Below, in pieces: positions 54,501 to 64,000 of a DNA stretch of 64,000 nucleotides (position 1 is its first letter; every line of letters starts with the position of its first letter). A model generated the notes under the pieces. It was given only the letters and a program-made list of their open reading frames with translations, did no database searches and was not told where the DNA came from. The translations under genes and the position numbers were made by a program. Source of the stretch: Syngnathus acus (taxonomy: Eukaryota > Chordata > Actinopteri > Syngnathiformes > Syngnathidae); assembly GCF_901709675.1 (NCBI RefSeq), contig NC_051091.1, forward strand, positions 11,380,967 to 11,444,966, in the 5' to 3' direction.

Positions 54501-57094
54501 TGCATCGGGACCCCTAACTGGGACCCTTCAAATGCACCATCTGGATGAGCAGAGTGCTGACCAGAGGCTTTGCTCTCATTCTGTAGCTCAGGACAAGCTG
54601 CCAGATGAGTGCCGATGCATGCTGGATTTATACACTCGCCCCTTCCTGAGGTTGACAATTTGTGGAGCCTTTTTTCCGACACTTTGGGACAGTTTGCTTT
54701 ATATAAACTCCTCCGTGGATTCACCCCTAAAGCTGCATACTAAAAATTTACGAAAGTAAATGTTTGAAAACAATTATGTACTTTACAGGATTAAAACATT
54801 TTACCATTCCTGTTCTGTGTATTTGCGTCTGTCTGATTTAAGGTCTTTTCAAGTTTCGGTAAATTTGAAGAGTGTTCAACATTTTAAGATACAATCAAAT
54901 CTGCAGACTCAGCAAGTACATAGACAAACACACAAAACAGGAACGGTAAGGGCTTAAAATAAAATTCAAACCACTGGATTCAATTATCCACAGTTCGATT
55001 ATGAAAATTAAATGTTCTTTTGTAGACATCCGGAGTGAGCCGGTGTAATCCGCTTTGAGAACCACTAAAATTAAAAATAACATTAGGAAATGATATATGT
55101 TTATAACAAATACAAATACAATACCCTAAGCCCCTAACCACTTTAAAATGATTGCGCAGAAACATTTCTGGGAGGATTTTTGTGGTAATGTTGTTCTTCT
55201 GAGGTTCTTTTTATTTCAAGAATTACATGGAGGGTCGGATTAAGTGCTCCCGTGGGTTTGCTCACTGCTGGACTTGAGGATATATCGATAGTGAGGCAAG
55301 TGGCGCTCGTAACCAAGAGAGAGACTTGATTCCTACTTCATACATACACTCTGGAGAGCCGCGAACATAAACAGCAGCCAATGAGACGAGACACAATAGA
55401 CTCCACTGTGAGGTTATCCAGCGGCTGGCCTATGAGTCTCGCATATCTACACATTCTTCCATCAGCTTGAAAACATGACAAAGGATGAAAATGTTACTAT
55501 TTTTCTCTTTCCCTGCACCAAACAAAAGTGTCATTTTTCTCTCCAAGTGCAAAACAACAACAATCATCCAGAGGGAACAATCAACAAGAGTGATGAATTT
55601 TCAGTCGTTAAAGCCTCAGCAAGAACTCTTTGCAAGATAAATAGAGTCAATTCCAAAGCGGTAATATAATATTTGTCAACGGGTCCGTTAACTGAATGAC
55701 GCAAACCCGACACAAATCTTTCTCTTAGATGACTATTTATAGAAACATATTCTAAATACGAGATATTATTCAGAAAATGGATGGATGGATGGATACGTGT
55801 ATATATATTTTTTAAATAATTGGCACATTAATTATCAGGATTTGTTTCCCGCTATATACCATAATCGGAATCAGCAATTAGTCGAGTCCTAAAAATAATC
55901 TGATTTCTGGCTGATTAAATACGAAATTGCAGAAATGTTTATTTCATTAGGGAGGAAAAAATGTTATAATGTTAGTTAATATTTCCTGACGAAATTCTCT
56001 GAAGACAAAGAAGTGCACCTGAAGTGCATGTGTTGGCTTAGCAGCAGTAAGAAACTGAGGCAAAAACCCAGGCTGGTGACTAACAGTCCAGCGAGCGCCG
56101 TGGTTCAATTACTGGCCGGGACAGCTCTCGTCTGTCCCTGGGCTGGACGCCGGATGCTGGAATAGCTTCAGTAAATACACTCCCAAGTAAACACACACTT
56201 TCTCAACGTGATGTCACCAGTCAAAGGATAGGGGGGCTGATATACCCCCCCCGACTTCAAGTAATGTCCAGAAGAAACACACGAGAAATTGGATAGTGGC
56301 ACTGATTGTTTTCGACCCTGCGGAGGCGAAAAGCTCACTGAAGCATCTGAGTCCTTATAATAGAAAACAAACTAAAAAAACAAGCTCAAGCAAGTTCATA
56401 CCTAATGAATATTAAATGCACAAGTAACAAACTGTGACCCATTAAGGTAAGTGCAACAAACGCACATTCTGGTAAAGACTATGAACAAGTAAATCCAGCT
56501 ATCAGACTCCCGTGCATTGGCTCTGATGAGTCATTTATTCAATAGAGCAAAATTGTGAGTTCTGCAACAACATGCTACACGCACACAAATACACGCGCAC
56601 ACCAATGCGTCTAACGACGCTGGCTTGCATCCAGAGCAGATGGGTGGGATGTGTAGGTGGGCGGGAGGGGTGGCAGGACTCTGGAGAGCGTCAATCTGTC
56701 ATTCCTAACAAGCCGGGAGACCAGGAGCCAGGGCAGGTCAAAGAGATAGGACACACACTTGCACACGCACACACAAATACACTCCAACTGTGACATTACT
56801 GCTAATTAGAACACAAATTAATGATCCAAGCAGGGGAGGCTGGCGGATTCCAGTCAACATTTAGCATGTGTATCTGCATTTTTCTACACCGCCTTTTATC
56901 CTCTACTTTCTCATAGGTAAGCCAAGATGTAGAGATAAAGCCTGCGCCTATTGAGGTAATAAGGTCAAATTACAATATGGTGGAAATCTAAAAGCTGGTT
57001 GAGTAATTCAACAGCAATATTTTTCATAGGAAATGTAAAGTGAATGATGTGTGTTTGAGCTCCAAGTTCTATTTAACTTTTGAGGCTATGCCGC

Positions 57095-57370
57095 ATAGGT
57101 GTCAAACTCAAGGCCCGGGGGCCAGATACGGCCCACCCCATGATTTTATGTGGCTCGCAAAGACAAATTGCACATTGAGTACAAAGTGTTTCAGCAACCG
57201 CAGGTTGACTGATTGCTATGTCATCAAAAGGAGAGTGGAAAGTCACAACTGCGAGAATCATTGCTCCTCCTTTTCTTCATTCGTTCCGGGACGTCTGGCC
57301 CACAATGCATTGGTGCGGGAGTGACCTTGAGGTCTTGGGCTGCAAGGTCAAGCAGACTCATTAGCACAAC
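57095..57370. mobile_element. hAT-like terminal fragment
   Basis: AGGTGTCAAACTCAAGGCCC followed by GGGGGCCAGATACGGCCC is the typical end of the same broad hAT group as the element at 18510. A matching right end and target duplication were not found, so the right limit given is approximate. Confidence 0.5.
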
Positions 57371-59690
57371 TCCCCCTGCTAAGTTGCTAAAAATAGCATA
57401 ACAAAGCAAAGCATCCACTTATCATTTGCATTAATTTTTTTCTTCTTTCTGCAAGAATGTCTCAAACACATTTTTTAGTGGGATAACTCAAGCGCACACC
57501 AACCAGTTGGTACCGGCTTGTATTTAATAATTTGCTTTTGTTTCGAAGCCTGTGGCTGCAGGGACAGTGTGCTTCCAAGCACCCTTCCCAATACCTTCCA
57601 CATCCAGCCTCCGATGGGCTCTGGCTCACAATCAATACCTTTCATCACTAAAGCAATCTGCAATAATAAAAACATTACACAGCAGGAACAACAAAAAATG
57701 CCAAATTTTATTAAATGCAGAAGAGGGTACGTTCTGTTGGATGGGGTTGCCATGGAAGCGTAATTGGGTGCCTTGATCCCTCAAAGTCACACAAGTGTAA
57801 CGGGGAAAGAAGGTTTACAGGTGGGATCCAGAGGTTTAGCATTCCGCTCAGCCATTTATATTCCGTACGATTGTTTTGCAATATTCACACGCCGGCCCAG
57901 CAGAACACTCATCTTTATTTCATTTTGCAGTGATTTTTTAAAATAAAAAAAATATTTTCCCTTTTCCGTCCATCCGTGCATATGCCATAACAAAGCACTC
58001 TGAATCAGTAATGACATTATGCATCTTGATGCTTTCAGCAACACAAATCCACTCTGATATCAACCTTTCCTGTTGGGGGGGGGGAAAAATAGGGGAAAGT
58101 GGAGTTCCCAGTGGCCGTGTTTGTACCATTATGACTATTATATCTGGGACATTGTATTGTGTGTGTGGATGATGATGTTTACCTTGTCTGATGCAATGAT
58201 GGTTGCAGAATGTCTAACATGTATCCTGACACAGAAATGTTCAATAGATAATGCATGCTGAATGTTGTCAGATAATGTTTCCAAAAAAATTGTCTTGTTA
58301 TGCCTTGTATTTTTTTTTCCCCATTACGTGATAAATAAAATTTCTTTCTAGCACCACGGTCCCTTGTTTTCTGAAAAATGACTTTTTCATTTGTATACAA
58401 ATATTTGGGTGTCTGGAGTGCCTCACCCGCCATGTGAGAAATTGAACAACCAAGTAAATGTTTTGTGAGCTGCCTATCTGGGAAAATGTGTCCGTCGGAA
58501 TTTTGTCAAATTGTGATGCAACAGTTTGGTTAATTTGGTTTTTGTCACACCGGACAGACGTTGAGTACGATCAAAGAATCAGCTGCAAGATTGACAGAAT
58601 GTAATCTGGATGTCTAACGACTCAATGAAAAGCGAAAATTAAAAACATTAGGTCAGGCATTTGGCAAGAGGGAATCTCATCTTTACTACATCAGCGGTGC
58701 GAAATGAAAACAGGAGGGTGGGCTGATATGTGGATGATTTGTTCTCCCGTCTGCCCGATGGAAATCCACTCTTACCAAAATCCAAACATGGCTGCATGAC
58801 ACAAGAGATGGACGAATATGAATATATTTCTAAAGCCGTGTCATTCAAAGCTGCTTGTAATCCACATTAGGGAATAACAATCGCAGTTGAATGTGTATTT
58901 GAAGGGGAAAAGAAATGAATTAGTGGATTGATACGGGAGATTCAGGGCTTGACCCCTGGTGGATTAAGCATTCCAGAAAATGAAAATATTTATCACCAAT
59001 CATTTGTAAATGTCATATTCATCTCGAGTTAGTGCACATCTGGTAGATTACAACAAACATTGGGTGTGATCAACCTTGAAGCAAGAATTTTAGATATTGT
59101 CTGTAGGTGTTAACAGTAAACTTAAAAATCAAATATCTCAAATATAAAAAAAGAATTTCACTTCAAATGTTCAGTTTTAACTGTCCAGTCTGTGCTTCAA
59201 ATTGATTTGCTTTTAAATTTAAATTTGCAAAACAAGGTTGTGATATTCCGAGGGGCCGCTGTCTATTATTACTATTGTTTTATTTATTTTTACACTTTCA
59301 CGCTAATTTAAAACATCCCCTTTACAGTTTAAAATGGATTTTTTATGCCCATAATATGATTCTGAATCACTTAAATTCACTATTAGTATTTCCAATGGAG
59401 AAAACCGCCACCATCGCGTAATGGATTTTGCTGGACACTGCGGGTTGCACTGTATATTCTCTGTGTCACTCCCTCAAGGTCCATTTTTTCCTTTAATATC
59501 CAACTACTGTAAGGGTAGTCTGTTTTACAAGCAGGTAGTCAATCTCTCACACATATTTTTAATCTCTCTCTCTCCGTGTCCTTGTGGTGTGTACGACTTT
59601 GATTTATATCGCTCCGCAAATTGTACAAGTGCCTGCCCTCCATCCATTGATACAAAGTAAATAAAAATTGTATTTGTAAAAAAAGGACTA

Positions 59691-60105
59691 CCGTAATTTT
59701 CGGACTAAAAGTCGCTCCGGAATATAGGTCGCATGAGCCATAAAATGCACAATAACGTGAAAAAAAACATATATAAGTCGTCCTCCGTGTCACTTACAAA
59801 CAAAGCCGTTAATGATGCCGGTAGTACGTGGGGCCCTTCGTCATCTTCGTCATCCCGTGATCGAATCTTTGTCCTTTATGTAAACAACCACCGCGCCGCG
59901 CCACTGACGTCACTTGAAATTCAAATTACAGTAATCCCTTGCTACATCGCGGTTCGTTTATCGCAGTTGAACTTTTTTTTATTTTTATTTTTTTGAATTT
60001 TGAAAATTTGTGAAGAAATTCACATATATGTCGCTCCTCAGTATAAGTCACCCCCCCACCCAAACTATATGAAAAAAAACGCGACTTATAGTCCGAAAAA
60101 TACGG
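59691..60105. mobile_element. Short internally deleted CCGT-ended MITE
   Basis: The ends are CCGTAATTTTCGGACTAAAAG and, on the minus strand, CCGTATTTTTCGGACTATAAG, with TA on both sides (59689-59690 and 60106-60107). At 415 bases it lies in reverse orientation to the 49925 copy and is a deletion derivative of it. It keeps the GTACTACCGGCATCATTA and AAAGGACAAAGATTCGATCA blocks and lacks the tandem array and the inner MITE. Confidence 0.88.
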
Positions 60106-63100
60106 TATATTGAAAGATGTACATGGATAAGTCAAATGCCCAATGCTGAAAAGATGCCAAAAGATCAAATAAATAATGGAAAACTGATTTATGGTTGTAT
60201 ACGGCAAGATGTATTTATAATGTGACTTAGTAAACAGACTTCACTAATGAATACTGGAGCACTCAAACTTTGTGTTCTGACTCTAGCCTATGGTTAACAT
60301 AAACATAAATTTATGGATACTATTTATAGCTGTTGATTACAATTTGAGTGGGCCTTTCATCCATTAATTGCGTTACACCATATCCTCCAAACTTGCCTCA
60401 CAGATCTCTTTTTAGATTTAAAAAATATTTAGTGTTGTTTAATTCTGTTATATTGGTGGGTTTTAGTGCAGGTTTATTGACTGTGCTATTATTTTAAAGA
60501 AAATTATTTAAGATCTTATCTTTATTTATCAGTCTAATCAGGTCAAATACAAGTCAGATCATGTGATGTTTTCATAAAAAATAAAAGTCATAACCACAAA
60601 TTCAAAATGAAATAACTTAATAATAATAATAATTTTAATAATTCAGTAATTTTGAATTGGGTCTTGTGATTAGTCAGAGGTTCTGGGTTCCAAACTTGGC
60701 TTAGCCTTGTTGGAAGTCTACTCCAGTGACCATTATAGTTTTTGAACTCACGTCTGGGAGAACTTGAGTATTGCACCGTACTGTCTGGCACTTCCCCACC
60801 GTCATTTTCATTTCTCTTTCTCCAGGTGACTCGCTGTGTAGGTGTCACCAACTGGTCACTGCGGGCAAGTCAAAGAGTGACATCTGCTGCGTGAAATCTG
60901 CTGTTTCCTACTTCTGGGGAGCCAATTACCAAGCAGGAGTTCCTTCTAAAACAACACTTCTGAACCAAAACGGCTGACAACTGAAAATTCGCTGTAGTCC
61001 GTTGAGCATAGCCCTATTGAGAACTGCAGCAAAATTTTTCAGAAAAAGACTTTCCAAACAAATGTCCAATGCATGGACTTGGAGAGAAAAGTTGGAACTT
61101 TGGGGTTTATTTGAAAGAAAAAATAAATAAATTCACTTGGACTTTAGACTTAGACAAATGTCCAGTAGGGAGATTTAAATTTGTATTGAAATTAGCATAT
61201 TGTGCACGTTATGTGTATATTATTTATTTAATGACAATGCCAAGAAAGTTATCAACTTAATGTTTAAAATATTTATATAGGCAAGTAAAAACATGATATA
61301 GGAACGGGGAAATGTTTTTTTAATGTTGTTTTGGTAGTGACTGGTGCTGTTTTTCAAATGTCAAAAATATGCCTTGCTGATTAAAGTTTGAAAAACACTG
61401 GTGTGATTAATCACAAAACAGGAAATATTTTTGGATAATTATGCTGCACAGCCCAAAAAAAACCAACCCAAAAAACCTTAGCACATCAGAGAAAGAAGGT
61501 GGAATAAAAATGAGGATGTGAAATGCCAGCACCACACACCATGCTGACAGAATGAACTCTTCCTCTTACATTGGCCCAGTGGACAATTCACAACGAGCTC
61601 GAAGTAGCTGAAATAAGGAGGCTGCAGGCGTGAGTGAAGCCACAAAACGTATTGGAAGTCAGATATATAGAGGCTGCCTTGTGCTGGTCTTCACGGGGCA
61701 GGTGTCGGGTGAAGACAAAAGGTGGCAGATGAAAGAGGAGCGGCAGGAAAGTGCAGGCAGTAGGACATTCATGCTGAGTGCTCGCATCTCGTCTGAATTC
61801 TCCACCGCTCTCCGATCGGCTTCGGGGAAAGCATCAATAAAGCAGAACTCCACCGCGTTGAGCTATAACACTCGTGTTTGTGTTTTTGTTCTTAAATTGT
61901 ATTGCTGTTCATTGACCTTTCACTATTATTAAAGGGGACGTGTGAAAAATTGCCTGTCTGATGCTATACATCGACAGTGGTAGCTTGACTTTCTAGTGGC
62001 TTATCTTAAAAGTTTTTCCACTTCTATTTGATCGATTTTGGCCTTCAGTCACACAACTACTATAAGCCACAACTCACGGCCGGATGCCCACGTTGAAGCC
62101 AAAATGACTCCATCTCTTGATGTGGCTGCCCGTTGTTTTAAGACACAAATAATTACGTAGAGTAGTTACACTTATAAAATGTGTTTATTTCTTGACATTT
62201 TTTATTATGTTTTTATAGAAGACAGGGCTGTTTATTTATTTATTTTATTGGCTTTAAAGTTACTTTCAATTGGAAGAATGTAATCAAATTTTTGAGGTAT
62301 TCATTTATCATAAAAAATACTATTTGTAGTATATTTGTCTTAGCCACTGCACTTGCTAGCTCTCAACATATTCAGCTACAGCTTCACACCAAAAGTGCAC
62401 AGCCATATTGTTAAAATCTTGATTTATGTATATTAAAAGCACACCAGAGAAATGTCAAGGAAATCGAATTTCTAGGAAATTGGTCAAATCAATACCATTT
62501 TAAAGATCAGCGCGAAATTACCACCAAAAAATTTCAGTGAAGTCGCCAACCTGACCTTGTTTCCACGTTTAGACAACAAACAACAGCTTTAAGGCTGAAA
62601 ACAGATGTCTCACATCGTGCCTAAAATCCCTGAGTATCCCATACGTGATTGAACATGATCTTTATAAAAAAACGAAAAGCAGCACATCCGCAGCAATCTC
62701 ATATGTTCAGAGATTTCCACAGCACCTTTTTCTTGAGAACATGGCGTGAGCCCCAGACTGAGGCTTAAACTCAGAGGTCAGCATTCAAGCAAAGGCGTTT
62801 CTTCTTGTCCAATAAATCCACCGCCATGTCTGAATTAATGCATTGCGGGTCACGCTGAGAATATTAAAAATGATTTTTTTTTTTTTTTTTTTACTCAAAT
62901 AAATAAAAAGTCTCATCCCTCCTGAAGTGTGCCATCGGTGGCGGGGACCGTCACGCTGACCCTGAGCGTTCTCTGAGCTTCCTGTGCCAGTGAAATATTA
63001 TGATATTTGGGGACTCGGATTGTGCTTTAATATTTCATTACATGTACAAAATCCTCTTCTATATATCTCTTGTAGGTGTGTGATTATTAATCATAAGACG

Positions 63101-63151
63101 TTGTGCCGAGGAAGCACAAGCCCCCCTCAGCCATAGAACATGAAAATACTA

Positions 63152-63948
63152 CCGTAATTTTCGGACTATAAGTCGCGGTTTTTTTCATAGTTTGGGTGGG
63201 GGGGGCGACTTATACTCAGGAGCGACTTATATGTTTTTTTTCACAAATTTTTACTTGATCATTAATACATCACTTACAAGTATAGTTGACCACTTCACAT
63301 GTTATTTTTAGTATAGTTGATCACTTCACATGCGTTGATATCTTTATCTTGAACATATTCAAAACGTGAAAAATAGAGAGAAAAAATCAAATAAAGTAAT
63401 TAACTCTTTAAAGCGCCATATCCTCTGGACATGTCCTCTGTCACCAGGATGACATAAAGGACGAGAAATTTGATCGATGGATTTAATAATTTGGAGTGAC
63501 ACAAATGGTTTGATAATATTGTTGTTTATGTGATAGTTATTTAAAATATAGTTTATATATCGTTGTATGGGCCTGTGGAATAATTTGAACTGCGGCGCGG
63601 CACACGGCATTGTTGACAAAGGACGATCGATGGATTTAATGAATTGGAGTGACACAGATGGTTTTATAAACGTGTTATTTATGTAATAGTTTTTTTTAAA
63701 TAACTGAATGTTACGTCAGGCCCGTTCTCAGCTCCTCGTTTGTGTTTGTCACGTTAGCATACCGTATCGTTTAGCCTGTTGTTGCTCGTTCATGTCTGTT
63801 CTTGGTGTTGGATTTTGTCGAATAAATTGACCCCCAAAATGCGACTTATACTCCGGAGCGACTTATATATGTTTTTTTTCACATTTTTGGGCATTTTATG
63901 GCTGGTGCGACTTATACTCCGGAGCGACTTATAGTCCGAAAATTACGG
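63152..63948. mobile_element. CCGT-ended MITE, third copy
   Basis: The left end CCGTAATTTTCGGACTATAAG and the right end on the minus strand (the same sequence) are perfect inverted repeats over at least 20 bases. Both sides are TA (63150-63151 and 63949-63950). The interior carries two copies of the GGATTTAAT..TTGGAGTGACAC phrase. It also has the 3'UTR-like block (TAGCCTGTTGTTGCTCGTTC, AATAAA at about 63822) found in the 49925 copy. 797 bases. The well-matched ends make it the best-preserved copy here. Confidence 0.9.
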
Positions 63949-64000
63949 TATGTGAAAGGACAAGACATTTTTCAAAGCAATTTCTAAAGTTGTAACGGTA

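Noticed and set aside
61659-61853. Minus-strand frame containing a Leu-rich stretch, considered as the nxph4 signal-peptide exon
   Set aside because: The hydrophobic stretch is broken by Cys-Arg-Ser and does not resemble neurexophilin signal peptides; no in-frame donor was convincing.

Overview
This window is nuclear DNA from a teleost fish. The evidence is four vertebrate multi-exon genes with GT-AG introns, polyadenylation signals, (TG)n and (TAAC)n-type microsatellites, and a dense load of fish-type DNA transposons and SINEs. A spiny-rayed fish, possibly a syngnathid, would fit the repeat style, but that is a guess. There are no operons, CRISPR arrays, tRNA or rRNA genes.

Layout, left to right. 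Position 1-249 is the right end of a pogo/Tc1-like element cut by the window edge. Then comes probable intron, followed by the last eight coding exons of ppp1r16b (4253-8419, +), a membrane-targeted ankyrin-repeat regulatory subunit of protein phosphatase 1, with a 3'UTR to about 10000. fam210b (11410-13793, +) is complete in three exons and encodes a mitochondrial membrane protein. A 14 kb region without recognisable genes (about 14300-28400) holds a hAT element with a broken transposase fragment, microsatellites and several candidate regulatory sites. shmt2 (39837 down to 28484, -) is complete in 12 exons (501 aa). It encodes mitochondrial serine hydroxymethyltransferase and carries a clean hAT insertion in intron 6. 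Upstream of it are two Tc1-type MITEs, then the last coding exon of a neurexophilin, most likely nxph4 (43327-42506, -). From 43.3 to 64 kb I find no further coding sequence. This is probably nxph4 intron or upstream DNA, and it is filled with transposons, including one MITE nested inside another.

The genes do not form one pathway. shmt2 and nxph4 are neighbours in human 12q13 as well, which supports both names. ppp1r16b and fam210b are both on human 20q. Two of the four products, FAM210B and SHMT2, are mitochondrial, and each has a promoter-proximal motif of a factor linked to nuclear-encoded mitochondrial or housekeeping genes: an NRF1-type site in fam210b intron 1 and a ZNF143/THAP11-type site upstream of shmt2.

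The most interesting non-genic signal is a group of MITE families sharing one end architecture. The ends start CCGT, are followed by a T-rich stretch and iterated short motifs (GCGCCTTATA, GCGACTTATA or GCGCATTATG types), and sit in TA target duplications. They include a nested pair that gives a relative insertion order. All exon limits were derived by hand from splice consensus, reading-frame continuity and family conservation.
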